A DNA stretch of 64,000 nt, taken from assembly GCF_034347385.1 (NCBI RefSeq), contig NZ_CP133777.1:1798001-1862000 (forward strand). Direction: 5' to 3'. The notes under the pieces are model-generated. The model was given only the letters and a program-made list of their open reading frames with translations, ran no database searches and was not told where the DNA came from. Shown piece after piece: positions 38,155 through 47,573 of the stretch. The stretch comes from Actimicrobium sp. CCC2.4 (GTDB taxonomy: Bacteria; Pseudomonadota; Gammaproteobacteria; Burkholderiales; Burkholderiaceae_D). The position numbers and the translations under genes are program-made. How positions within the stretch are numbered: the stretch's first letter is position 1; each line of letters begins with the position of its first letter.

Positions 38155-41100
38155 TTAGCGTTGCGTTTCGATTTGTACCAGCGGCTCTTCAGCCTGCACT
38201 GGCACTACCTTGCGCTCACGGCGTACCCGTGGTGCCTCGGCCGTATTGGCCGCTGCGGCCTGTGCAGCTTGCAGCTTGACCGGATCGGTCGCTGCCAGCA
38301 CCAGGCCGGCTGACTTCAGCACGTCGGCGAGGTCGTCGGTCTTAGTAATGGCGGCGACTGGCTCGGCTACCACTGCGACGACTGGCTCAACGACCACGGG
38401 CGCTGTTTCGACCGCTGCGGCAACCGGCTCGACAACTACCGGTGCTGTTTCGACCACTGCGACAACTGGTTCGATGACGACTGGTGCTGTCTCGACCACT
38501 GCGGCGACTGGCTCGACAACGACTGGCGCTATCTCGACCACTGCGGCAACTGGCTCGACAACGACTGGCGCTATCTCGACCACTGCGGCAACTGGCTCGA
38601 CAACGACTGGCGCTATCTCGACCACTGCAGCAACCGGCTCGACGACGACTGGCGCTATCTCGATTACTGCAGCAACCGGCTCGACGACGACTGGCGCTGT
38701 TTCGACCACTGCGGCAACTGGCTCGACAACGACTGGCGCTGTTTCGACTGCTGCGGCAACTGGCTCAACAACTGCAGCGACCGGCTCAATAACCATGACC
38801 GGTGCAGGCATCGTCACGGCGACTGCAGCGACGCGGTCTTCGGTACGGATGACTTCCTGCGGAACCAGAGGTGCCGGCATCGCGGCGCTCAATGCCGATG
38901 CCGGATAAGTGACATCGTTATCGGATGCCAGCAGGTCAGCACGGGCACTTGCGGCATCTGCGGCAGCAGCAGCGATTGCGTTCGAGGCCACCGGTACAAA
39001 GACTTGCTCGGCATTGTCGCTGGCAGACGATGCGGCTTCTTCGCCATCTTCGCCTTCATTACTGCCTTCGACAGCTTCGCCACCTTCACGATCGCGACGG
39101 TTGCGGTTGCGACCACCACGACGCCGGCGCCGGCGCTTCTCTTCCAGTTGCTCGCCTGTCTCACCATCGACCGCAGCGACGCCGGAGGTTTCGTCGTCAT
39201 CCTGAGCGGTGGTAGTGCCGAGTACCTGGACGGCAGCAGCCGACACAGCGGCAGCGATGCCGGTACCAACGGCGACTGGCACGAGCAGCTCGTCGCTACG
39301 GGTTTCAGTAGCGACTTCCTTGCGCTCGTCGCGTGGTGGCCGTGGCGTGCGTTCGCGACGCGGTTCAGCGCTGTCGCGCGGCTCGCGGACTTCGCGCGGT
39401 TCACGCACTTCACGCGGCTCGCGTGGCTCACGCGGTGGGCGTGGTGTGCGGGCTACCGGTGCGGCGACCTCGGCGACCGGTGCGGTCTTGGTGCCTTCCT
39501 CGCGACCCGATTCATCCCGGTCGCGACCACCGCGACCACCACGACTGCGACCACGTGCATTGCGGGCGTTTTTGTCATTGCGGTCGGTCTTTTCTTCCTG
39601 CTTGGCGACTACGACTGGTGCGACAACCGCAGGAGCTTCCGGTTTCCTGAAGAAGAATCCGATCAGCTTGGCCAAGAAGCCTTCTTCGGCTGCTGGTGCG
39701 GGCGGTGTTGCGACAGCCGGTTTGGCTGCTTCGACGACTTTGCGTTCGACGATCGGTGCTGGCTGGTCCGGCGTGATGCTCTTGACGACGGCTTCCTGGC
39801 GCGGCTTGGCTTCTTCTTTCTGGCGCTTGCCGTAGCTGATGTCGGTCTCGGCTTCCTCGACCATCGCATAGCTGGCCTGGATTTCTTCGAGGCGGGCATC
39901 GTCGTGCTTGATGCGCTCAAGCTTGTAGTGCGGGGTTTCGAGGTGCTTGTTCGGGATCATGATGATCGAGACCCGATGGCGGGTTTCAATTTTCAGGATC
40001 TCGCCGCGCTTTTCATTGAGCAGGAAAGCGGCGACATCGACCGGCGTCTGGATGTGGATCGCGGCCGAATTTTCCTTCATTGCTTCTTCCTGGATGATGC
40101 GCAGGACTTGCAAGGCGGACGATTCAGTATCGCGGATGTGGCCGGTGCCGTTGCAACGCGGGCAAGTGACGTGACTGCCTTCGGACAGCGATGGACGCAG
40201 GCGCTGGCGCGACAGTTCCATCAGGCCAAAACGTGAGATTTTGCCCATCTGGACGCGGGCACGGTCAAAGTGCAGGGCGTCTTTGAGACGGGTTTCGACT
40301 TCGCGCTGATTCTTGGCGTTTTCCATGTCGATGAAGTCGATGACGATCAGGCCACCGAGGTCGCGCAAGCGCAACTGGCGGGCGACTTCTTCGGCGGCTT
40401 CGCAATTGGTATTAAAGGCGGTGGTTTCGATGTCGCTGCCGCGGGTGGCGCGGGCCGAGTTGACGTCGACCGAGACCAGGGCTTCGGTGTGATCGATGAC
40501 GATCGCGCCGCCGGATGGCAGAGGCACCGTGCGCGAGTACGCGGTTTCAATCTGGTGTTCGATCTGGAAGCGCGAGAACAGCGGCACGTCGTCGCGGTAG
40601 CGCTTGACCCGGTGAACCATGTCCGGCATCACGTGGCTCATGAACTGCTGGGCTTGTTCGTAGATGTCGTCGGTATCGATCAGGATTTCGCCGATGTCGG
40701 GCTGGAAGTAATCGCGGATAGCGCGGATGACGAGTGAGGATTCCTGATAAATCAGGAAGGCGCCGGTGGATGACTGGCCGGCGCCTTCGATGGCACGCCA
40801 GAGTTGCATCAGGTAATTCAAGTCCCACTGCAATTCATCGACATTGCGGCCGATGCCTGCAGTGCGGGCAATCACTGACATGCCGGCGGGCAGGTCGAGC
40901 TTGTCCATGGTTTCGCGCAGTTCCTGGCGATCTTCGCCTTCGACCCGGCGCGAGACACCGCCGCCACGCGGATTGTTCGGCATCAGGACCAGGTAACGTC
41001 CAGCCAGCGACACGAACGAGGTCAGGGCGGCGCCCTTGTTGCCGCGTTCTTCTTTTTCGACCTGGACCATGATTTCCTGGCCTTCGCGCAGCGCTTCCTT

Positions 41101-41367
41101 GATCGAGGTGGCGCGGACATCAACGCCTTCCTTGAAGTAGGTGCGGGCGACTTCCTTGAATGGCAGGAATCCGTGGCGCTCTTCGCCGTAGCTGACGAAA
41201 CAGGCTTCGAGCGAGGGTTCGATGCGGGTTATAACGCCCTTGTAGATATTGGATTTGCGCTGTTCGCGGCCAGTGGTTTCGATATCGATGTCGATCAGTT
41301 TCTGACCATCAACGATGGCGACGCGCAGTTCTTCTTGCTGCGTCGCATTGAATAACATGCGTTTCAT
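38155..41367 (-). CDS. rne: Ribonuclease E
   Basis: The main mRNA-decay endonuclease and degradosome scaffold, 1070 residues. The N-terminal catalytic half has the S1 domain (about 35-120), the 5' sensor/RNase H regions and the DNase-like site with aspartates in [15 protein letters not shown] and [10 protein letters not shown], then the zinc-link CPRCNGTG. The C-terminal half is disordered: arginine-rich RNA-binding stretches, then a valine/proline/glutamate repeat. CGGAG precedes the ATG. It is divergent from rluC, as in E. coli, with a long intergenic leader. Confidence 0.96.
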   Translation of the reverse strand: MKRMLFNATQQEELRVAIVDGQKLIDIDIETTGREQRKSNIYKGVITRIEPSLEACFVSYGEERHGFLPFKEVARTYFKEGVDVRATSIKEALREGQEIMVQVEKEERGNKGAALTSFVSLAGRYLVLMPNNPRGGGVSRRVEGEDRQELRETMDKLDLPAGMSVIARTAGIGRNVDELQWDLNYLMQLWRAIEGAGQSSTGAFLIYQESSLVIRAIRDYFQPDIGEILIDTDDIYEQAQQFMSHVMPDMVHRVKRYRDDVPLFSRFQIEHQIETAYSRTVPLPSGGAIVIDHTEALVSVDVNSARATRGSDIETTAFNTNCEAAEEVARQLRLRDLGGLIVIDFIDMENAKNQREVETRLKDALHFDRARVQMGKISRFGLMELSRQRLRPSLSEGSHVTCPRCNGTGHIRDTESSALQVLRIIQEEAMKENSAAIHIQTPVDVAAFLLNEKRGEILKIETRHRVSIIMIPNKHLETPHYKLERIKHDDARLEEIQASYAMVEEAETDISYGKRQKEEAKPRQEAVVKSITPDQPAPIVERKVVEAAKPAVATPPAPAAEEGFLAKLIGFFFRKPEAPAVVAPVVVAKQEEKTDRNDKNARNARGRSRGGRGGRDRDESGREEGTKTAPVAEVAAPVARTPRPPREPREPREVREPREVREPRDSAEPRRERTPRPPRDERKEVATETRSDELLVPVAVGTGIAAAVSAAAVQVLGTTTAQDDDETSGVAAVDGETGEQLEEKRRRRRRGGRNRNRRDREGGEAVEGSNEGEDGEEAASSASDNAEQVFVPVASNAIAAAAADAASARADLLASDNDVTYPASALSAAMPAPLVPQEVIRTEDRVAAVAVTMPAPVMVIEPVAAVVEPVAAAVETAPVVVEPVAAVVETAPVVVEPVAAVIEIAPVVVEPVAAVVEIAPVVVEPVAAVVEIAPVVVEPVAAVVEIAPVVVEPVAAVVETAPVVIEPVVAVVETAPVVVEPVAAAVETAPVVVEPVVAVVAEPVAAITKTDDLADVLKSAGLVLAATDPVKLQAAQAAAANTAEAPRVRRERKVVPVQAEEPLVQIETQR
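38368..38745 (-). repeat. Nine-copy 42-bp in-frame repeat in rne
   Basis: Nine 42-bp units encode 14-residue repeats of the type [14 protein letters not shown] (variants [14 protein letters not shown]). They lie in the C-terminal scaffold of RNase E. Units in the middle are nearly identical at DNA level, so copy number may vary between strains. Confidence 0.92.
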
Positions 41368-41895
41368 TTTATTTTGCTCCGTGACGACTCAGTGGTCGTC
41401 TTCAGTGCCGCCTTGTTTTTAGTATGGCGGCAAAAGTACAGGGATGTACGCGAGACCGGAGAATGCGGGAGGGAAGTGCCTTGGCGTGCATCAAACCGGC
41501 AGGCCGGTTATGTTGCAGCGGAGCGCAGATGTCATTGTTGTGATTACCGGCAACATGTCGCCGGACGTCGCGCGCTTCGGATATCGAGCGCAGCATCGGC
41601 GGCAGGGCGAACTGGATAAGCTAAACACACTTCCGGGTTCAGCAGAATCGGCAAACAGGGAACAACTACATCAATCCGCAAGCTTGCCTTTGAGCTGGCG
41701 AGCTAGCGGAATTTATCCGTACATTCCGACTTCTCTAGTCAATATTCTTGCGCGCTGTCCGATGACATCAACGGTGCGACCTTGACTCGCGCAGAAATGC
41801 TGCATACACATCTTTTCCATCGTATTTGCAAATTGGCGAGGCCGATGGAGACGCCCCTGTGTAGAATGATCTTCTTTCTCACACCAGCAGCTGTT
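41368..41895. other. rne-rluC divergent intergenic region, probable long rne 5' leader
   Basis: About 530 bases without a credible gene. Near rne there is a hairpin GACGAC/GTCGTC (41383-41388 with 41395-41400) just upstream of its ribosome site, and a CCGCC/GGCGG stem slightly farther. In E. coli the rne leader in the same divergent layout mediates RNase E autoregulation; a similar role here is inference. Confidence 0.5.
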
Positions 41896-41924
41896 TTGTA
41901 ACTACTGCGAAACAAGTATATATT
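41896..41924 (+). promoter_or_regulatory. Putative rluC promoter
   Basis: TTGTAA (41896-41901), a 17-bp spacer and TATATT (41919-41924). The -10 ends only four bases before the rluC ATG, so the transcript would start at or inside the start codon (leaderless) if this promoter is used. Confidence 0.5.
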
Positions 41925-41928
41925 CAAA

Positions 41929-42957
41929 ATGAAGGACTTAGAGAGATTTTCTGGGAAAGAAGCTGAAACGCTCTCACCCCCCCGGTCGTCGCAAGTTTCT
42001 CCCCAAGTTCAGCTCATCACGATTTCCGATGAAGAGTCGGGCCAGCGGATAGATAATTTTCTTTTACGCATCTGTAAAGGCGTACCCAAAAGTCATATCT
42101 ATCGGGTGCTGCGTTCCGGAGAAGTGCGTGTCAACAAGGGCCGCATTGACCAGACCTACCGGTTGACCGAAGGCGATGTGGTCCGCGTACCGCCTGTGCG
42201 GGTTGCTGAAAAAAAAGAATCCACAGCGCCAGGTACCGAGTTCGTTACCCTTTTCGAAGACAGTCATCTCCTGATCATCAACAAGCCTGCCGGTGTTGCT
42301 GTACATGGTGGATCGGGCGTCAGTTACGGGGTGATTGAGCAATTGCGTGCTGCGAGGCCGGATGCCAAATTTCTGGAGCTGGTGCACCGGCTGGACCGCG
42401 ATACCTCTGGCATATTGATGCTGGCAAAAAAACGCTCAGCGTTGACCAACCTCCACGAGCAAATCCGTGATGGCGAAATCGATAAGCGCTATCTGCTACT
42501 TGTGCAGGGCGATTGGCAAAATGCCCGCCAGCACATCAAACTGCCGCTGCATAAATTTAATGCCCCGGACGGCGAACGGCGGGTGCGGGTACAAGCCGAT
42601 GGCCTGGCATCGCACACGGTGTTCACATTGCTGCGAAAATACGAAAACTTTGCTTTTCTGGAAGCGGAGTTAAAGACTGGCCGAACGCACCAAATCCGGG
42701 TTCATGCCGCTTCAAGCGGATTTCCCATTGCCGGTGACGACAAATACGGCGATTTTGCGTTGAACAGGGCCTTGCAAAAGGCGGATGGCAAACGAGTGGC
42801 GCTCAAGCGGATGTTTTTGCATGCGCACCAGATAACGTTCGTGCATCCGGAGTCCGGCAAGCCCGTGACGCTCAATGCGTCGTTGACGCCGGATTGCCTG
42901 CGGTTCCTGGCCAGCCTGACAGAAGCACCGACTGCCGGTACACCTGTCGTAAAGTAA
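41929..42957 (+). CDS. rluC: 23S rRNA pseudouridine synthase RluC
   Basis: Makes pseudouridine at 955, 2504 and 2580 of 23S rRNA in E. coli. 342 residues: a variable N-terminus, an S4 RNA-binding domain (QRIDNFLLRICKGVPKSHIYRVLRSGEVRVNKGR), then the RluA-type catalytic domain with the aspartate in LVHRLDRDTSGILML and the later block TGRTHQIRVHAAS. The ATG at 41929 has no Shine-Dalgarno. Followed by an HAD phosphatase, Rieske and sppA run. Confidence 0.94.
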   Translation: MKDLERFSGKEAETLSPPRSSQVSPQVQLITISDEESGQRIDNFLLRICKGVPKSHIYRVLRSGEVRVNKGRIDQTYRLTEGDVVRVPPVRVAEKKESTAPGTEFVTLFEDSHLLIINKPAGVAVHGGSGVSYGVIEQLRAARPDAKFLELVHRLDRDTSGILMLAKKRSALTNLHEQIRDGEIDKRYLLLVQGDWQNARQHIKLPLHKFNAPDGERRVRVQADGLASHTVFTLLRKYENFAFLEAELKTGRTHQIRVHAASSGFPIAGDDKYGDFALNRALQKADGKRVALKRMFLHAHQITFVHPESGKPVTLNASLTPDCLRFLASLTEAPTAGTPVVK

Positions 42958-43002
42958 CCATCCCAACTTGAAGGAGCCGGTGGCAGCGCCATCGGGCATG
43001 AC

Positions 43003-43662
43003 ATGGCGCGAAAACAATTTGATCTGATCGTGTTCGATTGGGACGGTACCTTGATGGACAGCACTGCCACCATCGTCAAGTGCATACAGGATTCTGCCCG
43101 GGACCTGGGCTTGCCCATTCCGGACAAGCGCGCGGCATCCTACGTGATTGGCTTGGGCTTGCAGGATGCGATGGAGGCGGCTTTGCCGGATCTTGATCCC
43201 AAGTATTACCCGAAAATGGTGGAGCGCTACCGCCATCACTATCTGGCGACGGGCAATGATCTGACCTTGTTTGATGGCGTTCGCGAAATGCTGTCCGACT
43301 TGTCGCAAGCAGGATATTTTCTGGCTGTGGCGACCGGGAAAAGTCGGGTGGGGCTGAACCGGGCGCTCAATGCCGCCAAGTTATTGTCACTGTTCGATGC
43401 GACGCGCTGCGCAGATGAAACCTTTTCGAAGCCAAATCCGGCGATGTTGCAGGAGCTGACCCGTGAGCTGGGCCAGGACATGAAGCGCACCTTGATGATC
43501 GGCGATACGACGCACGATTTGCAGATGGCATTGAATGCAGGCGCTGGCGGCGTCGCGGTCCATTACGGGGCACACTCTGCCCAGGAGCTTGCGGTCTTGA
43601 AGCCTATGTTTGCGGCCAACTCCGTTCCTGAGTTGCATGCCTGGCTGACTGACAATGCCTGA
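43003..43662 (+). CDS. HAD-IA family hydrolase (phosphoglycolate phosphatase-like)
   Basis: A 219-residue HAD phosphatase. Motif I is FDWDGTLMDS (nucleophile and acid aspartates), motif II the ATGKS serine/threonine region, motif III the lysine in FSKPNP, and motif IV GDTTHDLQMA. It resembles the Gph/YjjG type acting on small phosphate esters; the substrate is uncertain. An AAGGAG lies rather far upstream of the ATG. Its end overlaps the Rieske gene by eight bases. Confidence 0.88.
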   Translation: MARKQFDLIVFDWDGTLMDSTATIVKCIQDSARDLGLPIPDKRAASYVIGLGLQDAMEAALPDLDPKYYPKMVERYRHHYLATGNDLTLFDGVREMLSDLSQAGYFLAVATGKSRVGLNRALNAAKLLSLFDATRCADETFSKPNPAMLQELTRELGQDMKRTLMIGDTTHDLQMALNAGAGGVAVHYGAHSAQELAVLKPMFAANSVPELHAWLTDNA

Positions 43663-44029
43663 TTTTTCCGCAATTGCAGTGTGCGAATCGGCTGCTGTCA
43701 TTGAAGGTGGCAGAGGTGTCCGTTTTGCGGTGACGGCAGCAGGTGCCGATGCGACCGGCTTCGTCATACGTTTTGGTGGTGTCGTGTATGGTTACCTCAA
43801 CCGATGCGCCCATGTGCCGATCGAACTTGATTGGGCCGAAGGTGAGTTTTTCGAGTCCAGCGGCCTGTATCTGATGTGCGCAACGCATGGTGCAATCTAT
43901 GCGCCGGAGAGCGGACGCTGTGAGGGAGGGCCATGTCGCGGTGGCAAACTTCGCGCGATTGCCGTCACTGAAACCAACGGCCAAATCGCCTGGTGTCCTG
44001 ACACTTACGTAACAGCAGCCAAAGCCTGA
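43655..44029 (+). CDS. Rieske [2Fe-2S] domain protein
   Basis: A 124-residue single Rieske domain. Ligand pairs are C-A-H in NRCAHVPIELDW and C-A-T-H in LMCATHGAIYAPESGRCEGGPCRG. It has no membrane anchor or oxygenase domain, so it may be a ferredoxin-like electron carrier. Its partner is unknown. It sits between an HAD phosphatase (overlapping) and sppA, a placement I recall from other betaproteobacteria. Confidence 0.87.
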   Translation: MPDFSAIAVCESAAVIEGGRGVRFAVTAAGADATGFVIRFGGVVYGYLNRCAHVPIELDWAEGEFFESSGLYLMCATHGAIYAPESGRCEGGPCRGGKLRAIAVTETNGQIAWCPDTYVTAAKA

Positions 44030-44054
44030 GTTTTCGACCGATAGGAAAATAAGT

Positions 44055-45050
44055 ATGAGCAATGATGATTTCAATTCAGCCCAGCCGGCCGCATCAGGTA
44101 GCAAGCCCATGAAAGACGGATGGGAGCGTGACGTCATCGAAAAGTTGGCCTATGAAGCGTTGCGCGAGCAGCGTGCCCGCCGGCGTTGGGGCATCTTTTT
44201 CAGGCTGGCGACGTTGGCCGCCGTAGTGTTCGGCATCTGGGCGTTCGTCAGTTTCGGGAAAACAGATACAGAAGTGCTGACCACGCATACCGCACTCATC
44301 GACATTGATGGCACGATCGAGGCCGGTGGCGGTAGCGGATCTGCAGAATCGGTGATTCCTGCCTTGAATAAGGCCTATGCCGACACCGCTGCTGTGGGCA
44401 TCATACTTCGCATCAATAGTCCGGGCGGTAGTCCGGTTCAGGCGGGCATGATCAACGATGAAATTGGTCGTTTGCACAAGCTTTATCCAAAAAAGCCGCT
44501 GTATGTCGTAGTTGACGAAATGTGCGCTTCCGGCGGTTATTACATCGCGGTTGCTGCGGACAAGATATTTGTCAACAAGGCCAGTATTGTCGGCTCCATC
44601 GGTGTGTTGATGGACAGTTTTGGCTTTACCGGCTTGATGGATAAGGTCGGCGTTGAGCGTCGATTGCAAACGGCGGGCGTCAACAAGGGATTCATGGATC
44701 CGTTCAGCCCGCAAAGTGAAAAGCAAAAAGCCTATGCGCAAGCGATGCTTGACGAAATTCATCAGCAATTCATCGAAGTGGTTCGCAAGGGACGTGGCAA
44801 ACGGCTCAAGGAGACTCCGGAGACGTTTTCAGGCTTGTTCTGGACTGGTACAAAAGCCGTCGAGATGGGTCTGGCCGACGGTTTTGGCACGATCGATAGC
44901 GTTGCCCGTGATGAGTTCAAGGCAGAAGACGTGGTTGATTACACGCAGCATGAAGGTTTGCCTGAGCGCGTTTTGAAGAAATTTGGTGCCGCGATGGGCG
45001 CAGGGGCGATGAAGGCGATTGTGTCCGGCACTGTCCTGCAATTGCACTGA
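44055..45050 (+). CDS. sppA: S49 family signal peptide peptidase SppA
   Basis: A membrane protease that degrades cut signal peptides. 331 residues with one N-terminal membrane segment (LATLAAVVFGIWAFVSF, about 52-68) and a periplasmic S49 domain. The catalytic serine is in MCASGGYYIAVAAD and the lysine in NKASIVGSIGV; the substrate-binding block is INSPGGSPV. It is the short, single-domain form, unlike the 67-kDa E. coli enzyme. A strong terminator follows. Confidence 0.92.
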   Translation: MSNDDFNSAQPAASGSKPMKDGWERDVIEKLAYEALREQRARRRWGIFFRLATLAAVVFGIWAFVSFGKTDTEVLTTHTALIDIDGTIEAGGGSGSAESVIPALNKAYADTAAVGIILRINSPGGSPVQAGMINDEIGRLHKLYPKKPLYVVVDEMCASGGYYIAVAADKIFVNKASIVGSIGVLMDSFGFTGLMDKVGVERRLQTAGVNKGFMDPFSPQSEKQKAYAQAMLDEIHQQFIEVVRKGRGKRLKETPETFSGLFWTGTKAVEMGLADGFGTIDSVARDEFKAEDVVDYTQHEGLPERVLKKFGAAMGAGAMKAIVSGTVLQLH

Positions 45051-45091
45051 CCTGAAACGACAGCGATCACGCGAACTTTTCTCTGAGCAAT

Positions 45092-45120
45092 AAAAAACGG
45101 CGACCAGGTCGCCGTTTTTT
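45092..45120. terminator. Bidirectional terminator between sppA and the methyltransferase gene
   Basis: A CGGCGAC/GTCGCCG stem (45098-45104 with 45108-45114) with a 3-nt loop, flanked by six A residues on the left and six T on the right. It can serve both convergent genes. Confidence 0.9.
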
Positions 45121-45132
45121 ATTTTACGAAGC

Positions 45133-45885
45133 TCATTCGGCAAGTAGCAGGAATACCGTCGGTTTCTTGTGGAAATCAGGCGATTTGCCAACGGCCAGTT
45201 CGCGTTTCCACTGTGCGGCCGTTTGCGTACGTATCGACTCTTCTTCCGTAGTCAGGTCAGTAGCGATGCAAACCAGCGTGCCCGGGGAGCAAGTGGAAGT
45301 GAGTGCTTCCAGCAATCCAAGGTTGCGGTAGGGCGTTTCGATGAATAGCTGAGTTTGTTTTTCCTGGCGTGAGCGGTCTTCCAATGTTTTGATCCGTTTC
45401 AAGCGCTGGCCACCGTCTATCGGCAAGTAGCCGTTGAAGGCGAAGCTCTGCCCGTTCAGTCCGCTCGCCATTACCGCGAGCAATAGCGACGACGGACCCA
45501 CCAGCGGCTTCACCCGGATGCCATGTTGATGCGCCAGTCTGACCAGGTTTGCACCTGGATCCGCGACGGCGGGGACTCCCGCTTCTGAAATCAGTCCTGC
45601 ATCGCGCCCGGCAAGCACTGGCGCGAGCAGTGCGGGTAGCGCTGCTGCATCCGTATTGATATTTAACTCATCAATACGAATCTCTTGTAGCGCGATAGCA
45701 AGCGGATGATTACGTGACACAAGTTTTAAATGGGCTCTGGCTGTTTTTGCATTTTCAGCAATGAAATAGTCGAGTCGTGCGGTGATTTTCTGGACTTCAT
45801 CCGGAATAATTGATGCAAGCAGATCGTCGGCAGCACTCAGTGCAGCGCTGAGCGTATTGGGAATGAGATAAAGAATGCCGGCCAT
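45133..45885 (-). CDS. SAM-dependent methyltransferase, RsmI/tetrapyrrole methylase family
   Basis: A 250-residue protein of the tetrapyrrole methylase fold. Blocks are GILYLIPNTL, LISEAGVPAVADPGANLVRLAHQ, PLVGPSSLLLAVMASGLNGQSFAFNGYLP and FIETPYRN, close to RsmI, which methylates C1402 of 16S rRNA. It lacks the usual RsmI N-terminus and starts MAGILYL; it is likely a paralogue with unknown target. It lies 13 bases after yceF on the same strand. Confidence 0.83.
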   Translation of the reverse strand: MAGILYLIPNTLSAALSAADDLLASIIPDEVQKITARLDYFIAENAKTARAHLKLVSRNHPLAIALQEIRIDELNINTDAAALPALLAPVLAGRDAGLISEAGVPAVADPGANLVRLAHQHGIRVKPLVGPSSLLLAVMASGLNGQSFAFNGYLPIDGGQRLKRIKTLEDRSRQEKQTQLFIETPYRNLGLLEALTSTCSPGTLVCIATDLTTEEESIRTQTAAQWKRELAVGKSPDFHKKPTVFLLLAE

Positions 45886-45898
45886 GATGTTTGCTTTA

Positions 45899-46519
45899 CT
45901 AAAATGAGTTGCCAAAAAAAGAAACGCCGGCCTGAAGGAGCATGCTGGTAAGGGCAATTAGCGGCAGGCCGGTGAGGGCGGTTGGATCGTTGCTATTGAT
46001 CGATTCAATCAAGACAATCCCAAGTCCTTCGTTCTTGGCGCTCCCGGCGCAATCGTACGGCTGTTCGATGCGCAAATAGGCGTCCAGCTGGCTGGCGGGA
46101 AGATTGCGAAAAGTGACTTGTGTTTCAATGTTGCGCAATTGAATTGCGCGTGATTTAACTAATTGTGTGGCATCGAGCACGCACAGGGCAGTGTGGAAGA
46201 TGACGCTGCGTCCCTGCATCGCAAGTAGTTGGGCGAGTGCGTTTTCGTGCGTGCCAGGTTTGCTGATTTGTTGACCGTCAAGTAGGGCGACTTGATCCGA
46301 TCCGATCACAATTGCCCCGGGGTGCTGCCCGGCGATGGTTTCGGCTTTCGCTTGTGCGAGTCGCAACGCAGTTTCTTGCGGTAGTTCGTCAGGCAGCGGT
46401 GTTTCATTGATGTCAGGTGAAATCACAATGAAAGGTAATCGCAAGCGACTTAGTAATTCCTTTCGGTAGGTCGACGCTGATGCGAGTATCAGTTGCGCTT
46501 GTTTAGTTTGGTTAAACAT
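45899..46519 (-). CDS. yceF: Maf-type nucleoside triphosphate pyrophosphatase (YceF, m7GTP)
   Basis: A Maf-family house-cleaning pyrophosphatase, 206 residues. Motifs: LASASTYRKELLSRL, PDINETPLPDE, VIGSDQVALLDGQQISKPGT and CAGSAKNEGLG. The GSDQV form points to the YceF subgroup that hydrolyses m7GTP. It is divergent from yceD-rpmF-plsX, the same neighbourhood as in E. coli. Confidence 0.9.
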   Translation of the reverse strand: MFNQTKQAQLILASASTYRKELLSRLRLPFIVISPDINETPLPDELPQETALRLAQAKAETIAGQHPGAIVIGSDQVALLDGQQISKPGTHENALAQLLAMQGRSVIFHTALCVLDATQLVKSRAIQLRNIETQVTFRNLPASQLDAYLRIEQPYDCAGSAKNEGLGIVLIESINSNDPTALTGLPLIALTSMLLQAGVSFFGNSF

Positions 46520-46566
46520 GATTTGAATTTGATTTGGTCGTCATTGCATAAAGGTGTTGTAAGACT

Positions 46567-46596
46567 TTGACTAATAACGAAAAAGCCTGCTATTAT
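46567..46596 (+). promoter_or_regulatory. Promoter of the yceD-rpmF-plsX region
   Basis: TTGACT (46567-46572), an 18-bp spacer and TATTAT (46591-46596), about 28 bases before the yceD ATG. A CCTGC/GCAGG dyad (46586-46602) surrounds the -10. Confidence 0.7.
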
Positions 46597-46624
46597 CGCA
46601 GGTTTTCCGGGTTCCAATTAGTCT

Positions 46625-47119
46625 ATGAATGATTTGGTAATCGACGTCTTTGAGTTTTGTCGCTTGAAGGATCGCCGGGAAGGCAAAACAGAAGTCACTG
46701 ATTTGACGCGACTTGCCGGAGAGGTTATCGGCGATTCGGGAGTGGTCAGTTGGGTATTGCAAGGCGGTAGCGATAGTGCCGGGCATCCGAGATTGGTGTT
46801 GGACATTTCAGGAATCGTCAAACTGTCCTGTCAGCGTTGCCTTGGTTCACTTGATTTTGTAATTACTTCCAGTGCAAAACTGGTGATTGCAAAAGACGAA
46901 GAAGAGGCTGACCGTATTGATGAGGTACTTGCCGATGACGATGTCGATGTCATTGTAGGCACCAAGACTTTGCTCATTACTGATCTTATTGAGGATGAAG
47001 CATTGCTGTCGATTCCTCTGTCCGTCAAGCATGACGTTTGTCCGAAGTCAGGAATTGCTGCGCTGGATGCTGCCAAAAAACCGTCAGCATTTGCGGCATT
47101 GAAAGACTTGAAGCGATAA
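46625..47119 (+). CDS. yceD: YceD family protein (DUF177), linked to 23S rRNA/L32
   Basis: A 164-residue DUF177 protein found next to rpmF across bacteria and tied to 23S rRNA accumulation. The CQRCLGSL cysteine pair and the later HDVCP with acidic middle part (KDEEEADRIDEVLADDDVDV) match the family. It is followed by rpmF after 122 bases. Confidence 0.9.
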   Translation: MNDLVIDVFEFCRLKDRREGKTEVTDLTRLAGEVIGDSGVVSWVLQGGSDSAGHPRLVLDISGIVKLSCQRCLGSLDFVITSSAKLVIAKDEEEADRIDEVLADDDVDVIVGTKTLLITDLIEDEALLSIPLSVKHDVCPKSGIAALDAAKKPSAFAALKDLKR

Positions 47120-47180
47120 AGATTTCCAGTAGTAAGCCGAACACTGTTCACGGCCGTCATGTACAGGGTGTTGCTCGGTT

Positions 47181-47209
47181 TTGTCGTAGTTGGACAGGCC
47201 GACTATGTT
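47181..47209 (+). promoter_or_regulatory. Putative rpmF promoter
   Basis: TTGTCG (47181-47186), a 17-bp spacer and TATGTT (47204-47209), 32 bases ahead of rpmF. Confidence 0.45.
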
Positions 47210-47241
47210 AAAATTTGAGATCTTAGGGTTTAGGAGTAATC

Positions 47242-47424
47242 ATGGCTGTTCAGCAAAACAAAAAGTCCCCGTCAAAGCGTGGCATGCATCGTTCACACGA
47301 CTTCCTCGTTGCACCGCAACTGGCAGTCGAAGCAACAACTGGCGAGATTCACATGCGCCATCACATCAGTCCTACCGGCTACTATCGTGGCCGCAAAGTC
47401 CTGAAAACGAAAAACGACGAATAA
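47242..47424 (+). CDS. rpmF: 50S ribosomal protein L32
   Basis: A 60-residue L32, starting [20 protein letters not shown] after TAGGAG. The C-terminal [15 protein letters not shown] is family typical. It lacks the cysteine zinc-knuckle of some L32 types, as expected for proteobacteria. Confidence 0.97.
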   Translation: MAVQQNKKSPSKRGMHRSHDFLVAPQLAVEATTGEIHMRHHISPTGYYRGRKVLKTKNDE

Positions 47425-47446
47425 TATCCGTTGGTATTAAATTATA

Positions 47447-47487
47447 AAAAGCGGCTCAGCGTATTTCTTGTCTGGTGCCGCTTTTTT
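47447..47487 (+). terminator. Intrinsic terminator after rpmF
   Basis: AAAAGCGGC/GCCGCTTTT (47447-47455 with 47477-47485), a 21-nt loop, then two further T residues. The large loop lowers certainty. A new promoter for plsX follows directly. Confidence 0.65.
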
Positions 47488-47492
47488 ACGTG

Positions 47493-47521
47493 TTGACACA
47501 ACCCGTTGCGTCAGTTTGAAT
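47493..47521 (+). promoter_or_regulatory. Putative plsX-fab promoter
   Basis: A perfect TTGACA -35 (47493-47498), a 17-bp spacer and TTGAAT (47516-47521), 52 bases before plsX. Confidence 0.6.
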
Positions 47522-47573
47522 CACACCGAATCTCGGCTGTAAAACGGTTGGAGCAGGGTATTGAATCAAATCA

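Noticed and set aside
38368-38745. CRISPR-like array of regular 42-bp repeats
   Set aside because: Repeats are contiguous without spacers, in frame within rne, and encode a 14-residue protein repeat.
39004-40236. 410-codon open frame antisense to rne
   Set aside because: It lies opposite a highly conserved RNase E catalytic and scaffold region, has no ribosome site or domain, and is a by-product of G+C-rich codons and repeats.
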